5,536 nucleotides of DNA from an uncultured Clostridia bacterium (lineage in GTDB: Bacteria; Bacillota; Clostridia; Christensenellales; Borkfalkiaceae). The DNA lies in NCBI GenBank assembly GCA_944372565.1, contig CALVZR010000114.1, forward strand, positions 1 through 5,536. Direction: 5' to 3'. Shown here one piece after another: positions 1 through 5,536 of this stretch (within the stretch, counting starts at the first letter, position 1; the number at the start of each line of letters is the position of its first letter). The notes below the pieces were generated by a model. That model did not search any database, was not told the origin of the DNA, and worked only from the letters and a program-made list of their open reading frames with translations. Position numbers and translations under genes: made by a program.

Positions 1-1526
1 ATCTCGCAGGCGGGCAGCGAAAAGGAAACGTGCGTCGAACCCGCTTTCAGCGGGGCGGCGGAAAGGGCGCCCGCCCGCGCCGCGAACACCGGGCGGCGGT
101 TGCCCACGCCGCACGGCTCGAAGCGCTGCAGTTCTTCGGCAAAGCGCATGGAAAGGGGGGCTTCGCACACCCCGTCCACATACACCTTGGGCACGAAACA
201 CTCCGCGTCGCAATGCGCGCCGAGGTATTCGTCCGCCGCGCGGTAAAACGCCTCGAAATTTTCCGCGGAAACCGCCACGCCCGCCGCCTGGGAATGCCCG
301 CCGAATTCCAGCAGATATTCCTTGCAGGCCGAAATGACTTCGAAAATATTCACGTCGGGCACCGAACGCGCGGAGCCTTTATAGAACCCGCCCGCCTCGG
401 CGAACATAATCACGGGGCGGGAATATTCCTCCGCCAGCCGCGCCGCCACGATGCCGATGAACCCCGCGCGCCAGCCCTCGCCGCGGAGCATGATGATGTT
501 TCCGTACGCCCCCTCTTCGTTGATCTTCTCCTTCGCCAGGCGGTAGAGTTTGTCGCATTCCGCCTGCCGCTCGATGTTATAGGCGTTGAGTTTCACGGCG
601 AGGTCGAAAATTTCGCCCTCGTCCTCGGTGAGGAAGAGGCGGAGGGCGGAGGCGGCGTCCCCCATCCGTCCCGCCGCGTTGATGCGGGGCGCGAGTGCGA
701 ACGCCAGCGTCTGGGCGGTGATCTCCTTGCTGCCCGCCACCGAAAGCAGCCGCTTATACGCGGGGCGGGCGTTTGCCGAACTCATCCTTTTCAGCCCCTC
801 CGCCACGATGCTCCTGTTTTCCCCTACGAGCGACATACTGTCCGCCACGGTGGCGAGCGCGGCGATGTCTATGTATTTTTCCGCCGCCTTCCCCAACAGG
901 GCGCAGGCGAGTTTGAACGCCACCCCCGCGCCGCAGAGCCCGTCGAAGGGATAGTCCTGATCGGGCAGTTTGGGATTGACGACGATGCAGTCCGGCAGAA
1001 CTTCGGGGATTTCGTGATGGTCGGTAACGATGACGTCCGTGCCCAGTTCGTTCTTGATGAATTCCACAACGTCGCGGTCGCTGATGCCGCAGTCCACCGT
1101 GACGATCAGCCCCATAAACACCTCTTCGGCGTACCGCGCCGCGATGTCGGCGTTCAGCCCGTAGCCGTCCTCCCGTTCGGGCACGCAGGCATATGCCTCC
1201 ACGCCGTATTCGGTGAGCGCCTTATACAAAATGCTCGCGGCGGAAACGCCGTCCGCGTCGTAATCGCCGTAAACGAGCACGGGCTCGCCCGCGTCGCGCG
1301 CGGCGGCGATGCGATCGACAGCCTCCCGCATGCCGCGGAGCAGGAAAGGATCGTGCAGGCGATGCATGCCGGGCGTGAGAAATTCTTCGGCGGAGGCGGC
1401 GTCGGTATATCCGCGCGCAAAAAGAACGGCGGCCGTTTCCTGCAAAAGCCCCGTCTTTTCGGCGATGTCCCCGATTGCCTGCATCTCTTCCGTCGTGAAT
1501 TTTCTCCTGCCTTCGATGCGTTTCAT
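1..1526 (-). CDS. recJ: Single-stranded-DNA-specific exonuclease RecJ (partial, C-terminus off the left edge)
   Basis: The 508 residues in the window belong to RecJ, the Mg/Mn-dependent 5'-3' exonuclease of the DHH phosphoesterase family that degrades single-stranded DNA in recombination and base-excision repair. Seen in the translation: motif I YGDYDADG (86-93), motif II VTVDCGIS (142-149), the namesake VTDHHE (167-172), a fourth metal-site Asp in ATVADS (D229), APRINAAGRMGDA (279-291), the DHHA1 region GFIGIVAARLAEEYSRPVI (355-373), SARS (385-388) and the GGHSQAAG signature (409-416). An OB-fold-like segment begins near 443 and includes FEPCGVGNRRPVF (469-481). All metal ligands I expect are present, so it should be active. 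The ATG at 1526 is preceded by AGGGG at a spacing of six bases. It lies 81 bp downstream of secF, with a strong hairpin between. Small departures from the usual family sequence are ATVADSMSL where GTIADVVPL-like is common, and NRRP where NPxP is common. The stop codon is outside the window, so total length is unknown. Confidence 0.96.
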   Translation of the reverse strand, partial: MKRIEGRRKFTTEEMQAIGDIAEKTGLLQETAAVLFARGYTDAASAEEFLTPGMHRLHDPFLLRGMREAVDRIAAARDAGEPVLVYGDYDADGVSAASILYKALTEYGVEAYACVPEREDGYGLNADIAARYAEEVFMGLIVTVDCGISDRDVVEFIKNELGTDVIVTDHHEIPEVLPDCIVVNPKLPDQDYPFDGLCGAGVAFKLACALLGKAAEKYIDIAALATVADSMSLVGENRSIVAEGLKRMSSANARPAYKRLLSVAGSKEITAQTLAFALAPRINAAGRMGDAASALRLFLTEDEGEIFDLAVKLNAYNIERQAECDKLYRLAKEKINEEGAYGNIIMLRGEGWRAGFIGIVAARLAEEYSRPVIMFAEAGGFYKGSARSVPDVNIFEVISACKEYLLEFGGHSQAAGVAVSAENFEAFYRAADEYLGAHCDAECFVPKVYVDGVCEAPLSMRFAEELQRFEPCGVGNRRPVFAARAGALSAAPLKAGSTHVSFSLPACE

Positions 1527-1565
1527 ATCCTTCCCCTGCGGAAATTCTCCGCTTTTTTATAAGAC

Positions 1566-1591
1566 AATAAGGCGGGGTCTCCCGCCTTATT
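1566..1591 (-). terminator. Strong hairpin between secF and recJ, terminator or attenuator/processing site
   Basis: A perfect 11-bp inverted repeat, AATAAGGCGGG paired with CCCGCCTTATT, encloses a 4-base loop. It starts 16 bp past the secF stop codon and ends 39 bp before the recJ start. The GC-rich stem is typical of an intrinsic terminator, but on the minus strand it is followed by GTCTTATAAAAAAG rather than a clean run of T. It may therefore be a partial terminator letting some transcription into recJ, or an mRNA-stabilising 3' end for secDF. On the plus strand a T6 run starts about 10 bases past the stem, but there is no plus-strand gene to terminate. Confidence 0.6.
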
Positions 1592-1607
1592 CAGGTTGTT
1601 TGCTTTT

Positions 1608-2498
1608 TTATTTCTTCGCCAGCAGCGCGCGCAGCCCCCCGAAGAGGAAGAGCGCGGAACACGCGGCGCACACGACGCCGATTAAAATCTGTATCGCCGC
1701 AAACTTGATGCCGACGGGCGCGAGCGCCGCCATCGCCGCCACGAGCACGAGCGCGCCGAGAACGGGAACGAGCGTTTTGAAGAACACTTCCCTGAACGCC
1801 CCCGAAACGAGTTCCTTCACGGGCAAGCCGTCGCTTGCCACGTTTTTCTTATCCTCCGCCACGACGTTCGCAAAGTACAGCGCGAAAGCCATCGTGAGCA
1901 CGAACGCCCCCGCCGTGACCGACAGGAACGCCGGCGTGACGACCGCCCTCGTCAGCGCGGTGAGCGCCACGGTGAGCGCCGCGCCGATTGCCGACGTGAT
2001 GAGGAAGGCGAACGCCGCCGCCCATTTATAGCGGATGGCAGCATACAGGAATCCCGCAACGAGCAGGATGCCCGCGGCGAGGAGCGCCCACCACATTTCG
2101 GTCAGCGTGCCGTAGCCCGCCGCCGCGTATTTTTCCGCCGTTACGTCCACCGTGGAGTTGGCGAACGCCGTATCCAGTCTTCCCTGCAGATCGGCGATCG
2201 ATTCTTCGGGAACGTCGTTTCTGAACAGATAGAGCACGGTGCGGCCGCTGTCTATCTCTTCCCTGTACACGTAGCGCAGCCCGTCCTCCTTGAACACCGC
2301 CTCCGCGGTGTCTTTCATGGTCTTGTTGTTGTCGCCGAAACTTTCTTCCGCCGTGATCTTCACTTCGTAATGATCGGTATATTTCACGTCCTTATTGAAC
2401 CCGACGAAACCGAGCACGAACGCCCCCGCGACGATCAGCACGAGCGCCGCGACGAGGGCGGCAGTAAAACTTTTCACACAGTCGAACTTTTTCATCAT
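1608..2498 (-). CDS. secF: SecF-like protein translocase subunit, divergent
   Basis: This 296-residue membrane protein follows secD with a 4-nt ATGA overlap and has the SecF layout: TM1 about 11-33, an extracytoplasmic P4-like domain about 35-133, then five hydrophobic segments (about 136-154, 160-183, 188-210, 243-262, 266-290). Length matches ordinary SecF (about 290-320). SecF pairs with SecD to pull exported proteins through SecYEG using the proton gradient. The call rests mainly on position and topology, because the sequence motifs are worn. The 'LHD' of TM3 is replaced by ITSAIG (167-172), and where SecF normally reads GYSINDTVVVFDRIRE this one reads GAFVLTMAFALYFANVVAED (197-216), without the central Asp. 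The usual DFxGG after TM1 is also absent (NKDVKYTDHYEV, 35-46). Two in-frame ATGs (2498, 2495) are possible starts; the ribosome binding site AGGAGG lies 5 and 8 bases upstream of them. The TAA stop is at 1608-1610. It could be a SecF homologue with altered energetics. Confidence 0.8.
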   Translation of the reverse strand: MMKKFDCVKSFTAALVAALVLIVAGAFVLGFVGFNKDVKYTDHYEVKITAEESFGDNNKTMKDTAEAVFKEDGLRYVYREEIDSGRTVLYLFRNDVPEESIADLQGRLDTAFANSTVDVTAEKYAAAGYGTLTEMWWALLAAGILLVAGFLYAAIRYKWAAAFAFLITSAIGAALTVALTALTRAVVTPAFLSVTAGAFVLTMAFALYFANVVAEDKKNVASDGLPVKELVSGAFREVFFKTLVPVLGALVLVAAMAALAPVGIKFAAIQILIGVVCAACSALFLFGGLRALLAKK

Positions 2499-3805
2499 TC
2501 CGCCCTCCTGAGTTTGAGGAATTTTTCGCTCTTGTCCTTAAAGAGGGGCAGCGCCATATAGGCGAGCAGCTGCGAGAAGAACATCGTCACGAGCGCGGAG
2601 ATCACTACGCCGATGCCGAACGTGATCGCAAAGCAGTTCGCATATCCGCCGCAGAGGAAGAACATCACCAAAGAGAACACCGCGAGCACCGCGTCGATCT
2701 CCGTGATGGTGAGCATGGAGCGGCGGTACGCCGCCTTCACGGCAGCCTTCACGGTTTTGCCGTTTTTAAACTCCTCGCGCATCCTGTGCATGATGATCGC
2801 CATGGAATCCGCCGTGAGCACGAGGGCCGCCAGAATCCCGGCGACGCCCGCCATATTGAGCGTGATGCCCGGCACGACGATGAGCATCACGATTTCCAGC
2901 ATCACGAAGAGGAATGCGGAAACCGAAGAAATGAGCCCCGCTCCGCCGTAAACGGAAACGGCTAAAATCACGATCACGATAAACGCCGCAAGGCACGCCC
3001 AGAATACGAGCGCCGCCGCGTTTTCGCCCAGCGCGGGCGAAACGGTCATCGGGTCGCTCACCTCGTATTCATAGGCAAGTCCGCCCGAGTCGATCTGCAA
3101 AGCGAGCTGTTGCGCGGTGGTTTCGTCCGAAGCCGTGATGAGCAGCGAGTTGCCCGAAAGATAATCTTCCGTGAGCGTGCTCGAAAACAGCTGCGTATCC
3201 CCCAGCGTGATGGTCAGCGTGAAATCCGTGGCGTTGCCTTCAGAATCGGTGGAACCCGCGGCGATCGCCTCGCGCAGGGCGGTTATGCCCTCGTTGGTGA
3301 AACGCAGTTCCACATAATAACTCGTGGTCGCCTGCACGGTCTGCGAGATGTATCTCGCGCCCGCCACCATTTCCGAACCGAACAGATAGGTGCCGTTGCC
3401 GTCCGTAAATTCCAGTTCGCCGTAGCGCGCCGCAACGGCGATGTCGTTGGCGGCGGTATTGCTCGAACGCATCTCCACGCGGAAAGACCAGTTTTCCGTT
3501 TCGTCCGCGCGGTATGCCGTCACTTGGGCGCCGCGGTAACCGAGCGCTTCCAGCCTCCGTTCGAGGGTGAGCACCACTTCGTCGGGCTCGATATCCGTGT
3601 CCTCGACGGAAATATCTTCTTTGAGCGTCAATTCGTATGCGACACCTTCTTCGAGATCGCTGTCGAGCTCGATCGCCCCTAAAAAGGAGCGGTAAATCCT
3701 GGTGTCGTTCCACGGAAGGCGGAACTGCGCGAACGTGAGCACCGCCAGCACGACGAGCACCACACTGATCACGACCAGTAACGCGATCGACTTCTTTTTG
3801 TTCAT
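2495..3805 (-). CDS. secD: Protein translocase subunit SecD
   Basis: This 436-residue protein has the SecD architecture of Bacillota: TM1 about 6-26, a large extracytoplasmic P1 region about 27-262, and five further membrane segments (about 264-284, 290-311, 318-340, 371-386, 391-415). SecD works with SecF on the outer face of SecYEG to help complete protein export. Family features seen are the SGGLAYEYEVSDPMTVSPALG stretch before TM2 (ALG at 258-260), PGITLNMAGVAGILAALV (312-329) leading to TADSMAIIMHRMREE (331-345), which corresponds to the usual GMAVDANVLIFERIREE, and GYANCFAITFGIGVVISALV near 387-406, matching the GFAVTLIIGI block. The transmembrane Asp is kept as D333. The N-terminal GLDLxGG motif is degenerate (LDSDLEEGV, 47-55), and the usual TIxDxNxTT is TITEIDAVL (366-374). 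The ATG at 3805 follows GGGGAGG by five bases. A near-consensus promoter lies about 55 bp upstream, so secDF can be expressed separately from scfAB. Confidence 0.92.
   Translation of the reverse strand: MNKKKSIALLVVISVVLVVLAVLTFAQFRLPWNDTRIYRSFLGAIELDSDLEEGVAYELTLKEDISVEDTDIEPDEVVLTLERRLEALGYRGAQVTAYRADETENWSFRVEMRSSNTAANDIAVAARYGELEFTDGNGTYLFGSEMVAGARYISQTVQATTSYYVELRFTNEGITALREAIAAGSTDSEGNATDFTLTITLGDTQLFSSTLTEDYLSGNSLLITASDETTAQQLALQIDSGGLAYEYEVSDPMTVSPALGENAAALVFWACLAAFIVIVILAVSVYGGAGLISSVSAFLFVMLEIVMLIVVPGITLNMAGVAGILAALVLTADSMAIIMHRMREEFKNGKTVKAAVKAAYRRSMLTITEIDAVLAVFSLVMFFLCGGYANCFAITFGIGVVISALVTMFFSQLLAYMALPLFKDKSEKFLKLRRAE
2504..2509 (-). promoter_or_regulatory. Ribosome binding site of secF inside the end of secD
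   Basis: AGGAGG on the minus strand lies within the last codons of secD. It is spaced 5 bases from the first ATG (2498) and 8 bases from the second (2495), so the second ATG has the more usual spacing. Together with the ATGA stop-start overlap it points to coupled translation and a near 1:1 SecD:SecF output. Confidence 0.75.
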
Positions 3806-3858
3806 TTCTTCCTCCCCGGCGCAAAGCCGCAGATACGCGAATAGATTTAGACTAAAAT

Positions 3859-3887
3859 ATTATATAACGGATTCGCGCGATAGTCAA
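3859..3887 (-). promoter_or_regulatory. Sigma-A-type promoter of secDF
   Basis: On the minus strand a -35 box TTGACT (3882-3887) and a perfect -10 box TATAAT (3859-3864) are separated by exactly 17 bases, close to the ideal housekeeping promoter. Transcription should start near 3852, giving a leader of about 46 nt before the secD ATG. The local AT-richness against a GC-richer background supports it. I see no convincing operator in the short leader. Confidence 0.85.
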
Positions 3888-3888
3888 G

Positions 3889-3905
3889 AAAAATCGGAAC
3901 GATTT
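3889..3905 (-). terminator. Weak terminator-like hairpin after scfB
   Basis: On the minus strand AAATCG, a TTC loop and CGATTT form a 6-bp stem that merges into a T-rich run (TTTTTCTT). It lies about 20 bp after the scfB stop and directly abuts the -35 box of the secDF promoter. The stem is short and AT-rich, so termination is probably incomplete and some read-through from scfAB into secDF is likely. Confidence 0.35.
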
Positions 3906-3924
3906 GGCAAAAAACGCCTGCGCC

Positions 3925-5259
3925 TCAGCGATTTTCTTCGCTTTTTTCCGCCGCGTAGAGATCGAGCGCGCACTCCATGCGCGCCTTCATCATCCCGCAG
4001 GTGACTTTATAGGGCGTGTTGATGTCCCCGCCCTTGCGGATGTTGTTCGCGGGGCAGCCGCCGCTGCAATGATATTTGGCGAAACAGTTTTCGCACGCCT
4101 TGCGCGTGTAAAGGTTGTTGTCGCGGAACAAAGAACGGATTTTCCCGTCGAGTTTCCCCTCGAAAACCGTGCCCATCTTATATTCGGGAAGGTCGGCGAA
4201 CTGGTGGCAGGGAAAGATGTCGCCCCAAGGGGTGACGGAAAAATATTCGTTGCCCGCGCCGCACGCCGACACGCATTTTCTCAGACACGGGCCGCCGTCG
4301 AGATCGATCTGGAAATGGAAAAACCGAAAGAGTTTCTCCCCCGCCGCTTTTCTGCGCTTGTATTCCCTCGCCAGGCGGCGGTATTCCTCCGCGATAGCGG
4401 GCACGTCCTCCTCCGAAATGTAAAGCGGGCTGTTCTCGTCGGTCACCACGGGTTCGAGGGATATTTCCGTAAGCCCCTTGTCCGCGAGATATAAAACGTC
4501 GTTTCCGAAATCGAGGTTCTTTTTGGTGAACGTGCCGCGCACATAATAGTGCCTGTCCCCCCGCATCTTCACGAAACGGGTGATGTTTTCGATGATGACG
4601 TCGTAACTGCCCTTGCCGTTCACGGTCTTGCGCACGCCGTCGTGCACTTCCTTTCTGCCGTCTATGCTCAAAACGACGTTTTCCATCTCCTCGTTGAGAT
4701 AGCGCGCCGTTTCCTCATCGAGCAGCACGCCGTTTGTGGTGAGCGTGAAGAGGAACTTCTTGCCGTGCGCCTTTCCCTGCGCCTTGGCGTAATCCACCGT
4801 CTGTTTCACCACCGAAAGGTTCATCAGCGGCTCGCCGCCGAAAAAGTCCGTTTCGAGGATCTTCCTCTTCCCGCTGTTCGCGATGAGGAAATCCACCGCC
4901 GCTTTCGCGACCTCGAAAGACATATATTCCGAGCGCCCCTTATAATTCCCCTGCCCCGCGAAACAATATTCGCATCTTAAATTGCAGTCGTGGCAGATGT
5001 GCAGGCAAAGCGCCTTGATTTCCTCGCTTTTGGCGGGGATCTCCTTTTCCTCTTCGGCGAAGAGCACGCCCTGTTTTTCGAGCTCCGCGATCTCCTCTTC
5101 GATCTCTTTTACGTCCTCTTCCTTCACGCCGCGAAGATCGTACGTCTCGCCGTTTCTCTTTTTCACGACCTCGGCGGTGAGCGCGTCGCAGATATGGAGC
5201 GCGCCGCTCGCGTTATCGAAGAGATAAAACGTGCCGTCCGCGCTGAATGTATGCACCAT
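3925..5259 (-). CDS. scfB: SCIFF peptide maturase, radical SAM/SPASM thioether-forming enzyme (ScfB/CteB-like)
   Basis: This 444-residue protein is a radical SAM peptide maturase that should install thioether cross-links in the ScfA precursor encoded 67 bp upstream. Domains in order: an N-terminal RiPP recognition element-like region (about 1-80, ending in a charged helix rich in Glu); the radical SAM cluster motif CNLRCEYC (C92, C96, C99), binding the SAM-cleaving [4Fe-4S]; the GGEP motif (141-144) that contacts the SAM amino group; and a C-terminal SPASM domain with C325, C329, C333, G346xxxxC351, then C389-x2-C392-x5-C398-x3-C402 and C421, enough for two auxiliary iron-sulfur clusters. The length is close to that of characterised SCIFF maturases (about 450). 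The stretch ALCLHICHDCNLRCEYCF (83-100) and the cognate peptide next door set it apart from other SPASM enzymes. The ATG at 5259 has GGAG nine bases upstream. It is presumably cotranscribed with scfA through a hairpin. The enzyme should be cytoplasmic and oxygen-sensitive, which fits an anaerobe. C89 and C430 are extra cysteines of unknown role. Confidence 0.95.
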   Translation of the reverse strand: MVHTFSADGTFYLFDNASGALHICDALTAEVVKKRNGETYDLRGVKEEDVKEIEEEIAELEKQGVLFAEEEKEIPAKSEEIKALCLHICHDCNLRCEYCFAGQGNYKGRSEYMSFEVAKAAVDFLIANSGKRKILETDFFGGEPLMNLSVVKQTVDYAKAQGKAHGKKFLFTLTTNGVLLDEETARYLNEEMENVVLSIDGRKEVHDGVRKTVNGKGSYDVIIENITRFVKMRGDRHYYVRGTFTKKNLDFGNDVLYLADKGLTEISLEPVVTDENSPLYISEEDVPAIAEEYRRLAREYKRRKAAGEKLFRFFHFQIDLDGGPCLRKCVSACGAGNEYFSVTPWGDIFPCHQFADLPEYKMGTVFEGKLDGKIRSLFRDNNLYTRKACENCFAKYHCSGGCPANNIRKGGDINTPYKVTCGMMKARMECALDLYAAEKSEENR

Positions 5260-5284
5260 ATTTTTTTTCTCCGTACATTAAAGA

Positions 5285-5306
5285 GGAGCAGTAATTTTAC
5301 TGCTCC
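5285..5306 (-). terminator. Inverted repeat between scfA and scfB, probable attenuator
   Basis: On the minus strand GGAGCAGTAA and TTACTGCTCC are perfect complements separated by two bases; a realistic fold is a 9-bp stem with a 4-base loop. It begins 20 bp after the scfA stop and is followed by TCTTTAAT, a poor T-run. A leaky terminator or mRNA-stabilising stem here would give more precursor peptide than enzyme, a common arrangement in RiPP operons. The scfB ribosome binding site lies outside the stem, so direct occlusion is not obvious. Confidence 0.6.
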
Positions 5307-5326
5307 CGAAATTTTTCCGTTTCCGT

Positions 5327-5488
5327 TCAGCCGAGATCTTTGATCTTGGTCTCTCTCGTAATCTTTTCGCAGGACTGATTTCCCACCGTGCAGGAAGTTT
5401 TGCAAGCCGACTGGCAGGTGCTCCTGCATTCGCCGCAGCCCTGTATGCTTCTTTTGGCGGGAACCGCCACCGTTTTGATTCTGCGCAT
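5327..5488 (-). CDS. scfA: SCIFF precursor peptide, six-cysteine ranthipeptide (ScfA/CteA-like)
   Basis: This 53-residue peptide is the substrate of the adjacent radical SAM maturase. Its core GCGECRSTCQSACKTSC (17-33) followed by TVGNQSCE (34-41) matches the SCIFF family closely, with the spacing C18-x2-C21-x3-C25-x3-C29-x3-C33-x6-C40. The leader MRRIKTVAVPAKRSIQ (1-16) holds an IKT that resembles the HIKT start of typical family members. In the characterised Clostridium thermocellum pair, as I recall it, the enzyme links a Cys to the Thr five residues on; the equivalent here would be C29 to T34. The other cysteines, with nearby T24, S27, T31, S32 and S39, are possible further sites. The ATG at 5488 has GGAGG six bases upstream. 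The peptide has no secretion signal, and its biological role is not known in general. Unusual points are the short leader and a 13-residue charged tail after the last Cys (EKITRETKIKDLG), longer than the few residues I would expect. Confidence 0.95.
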   Translation of the reverse strand: MRRIKTVAVPAKRSIQGCGECRSTCQSACKTSCTVGNQSCEKITRETKIKDLG

Positions 5489-5517
5489 AATGACCCTCCG
5501 TTGATTCCGTTTTTATC

Positions 5518-5523
5518 ATTATA
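5518..5523 (-). promoter_or_regulatory. Putative -10 box of the scfAB promoter
   Basis: TATAAT on the minus strand lies 29 bp before the scfA start codon. Transcription would begin near 5511, giving a leader of roughly 23 nt that carries the strong GGAGG ribosome binding site (5495-5499). The matching -35 box would fall beyond the right edge and cannot be seen, so the assignment rests on one perfect hexamer in the right place. Confidence 0.6.
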
Positions 5524-5536
5524 CAAAATCGCGGCC

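Noticed and set aside
1538..1558. Plus-strand terminator (GCGGA stem with TCCGC, then T6)
   Set aside because: The stem is only 5 bp and there is no plus-strand gene upstream to terminate; on the minus strand the same bases are the recJ leader.
30..1562. A 510-codon open frame on the plus strand opposite recJ
   Set aside because: Its translation is rich in Arg, His, Ala and Phe with no recognisable domain, and the opposite strand encodes RecJ with all its catalytic motifs. It is a by-product of GC-rich third positions.
3240..3824. A 194-codon minus-strand frame overlapping the start of secD
   Set aside because: It is very rich in Arg and Gly with no domain, and starts inside the secD leader; it is a frame shadow of secD.
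3806..3851. Riboswitch in the secD leader
   Set aside because: The leader is only about 46 nt, with a 4-bp CGGC/GCCG stem at most; too short for any riboswitch class I know.
5163..5526. Two overlapping minus-strand open frames (82 and 118 codons) across the scfA region
   Set aside because: They are in other frames from scfA, lack a convincing ribosome binding site, and are Arg/Lys-rich without motifs. The 53-codon SCIFF frame has the strong GGAGG site and a family match.
1..5536. CRISPR arrays, tRNA or rRNA genes, insertion sequences
   Set aside because: No spaced direct repeats, no clover-leaf or rRNA-like stretches, and no transposase or flanking inverted repeats could be seen; coding sequence fills almost the whole window.

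Overview
The window suggests a bacterium of the Bacillota, class Clostridia. It carries a SCIFF (six-cysteine) precursor peptide with its radical SAM maturase, a pair considered almost universal in Clostridia. Next to them lie split secD and secF genes and recJ, an order I recall from other clostridial genomes. The promoters are of the housekeeping sigma-A type and the ribosome binding sites are strong purine-rich ones. GC content looks moderately high, with many G/C third positions, which fits an uncultured gut lineage (for example Christensenellales-like) better than a classical low-GC Clostridium; that placement is a guess.

All genes are on the minus strand, so transcription runs from high to low coordinates. 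From the right edge: (1) 5518-5523, a TATAAT -10 box; (2) 5327-5488, scfA, a 53-residue SCIFF precursor with six cysteines; (3) 5285-5306, an inverted repeat that looks like an attenuator; (4) 3925-5259, scfB, the radical SAM/SPASM maturase; (5) 3806-3924, an intergenic stretch with a weak terminator-like hairpin and then a near-consensus sigma-A promoter; (6) 2495-3805, secD, overlapping by 4 nt with (7) 1608-2498, secF; (8) 1566-1591, a strong 11-bp hairpin; (9) recJ, from 1526 running off the left edge.

scfA and scfB form a ribosomally synthesised peptide (RiPP, ranthipeptide) module. ScfB is expected to bind the ScfA leader through an N-terminal recognition domain and to install Cys-to-Thr/Ser-type thioether links. 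SecD and SecF would form the membrane accessory complex of the Sec translocon, and they lie immediately downstream of the peptide module but have their own promoter. RecJ is a single-strand-specific 5'-3' DNA exonuclease and is probably a synteny neighbour rather than part of the pathway.

The points most worth a second look are: the SCIFF gene itself (small and easy to miss, with an unusual short leader and a 13-residue charged tail); the hairpin between precursor and maturase; and the SecD/SecF pair, in which SecF has lost the conserved 'HD' and 'GYSINDTVVVFDR'-type motifs, including the Asp thought to carry protons, while SecD keeps its transmembrane Asp.
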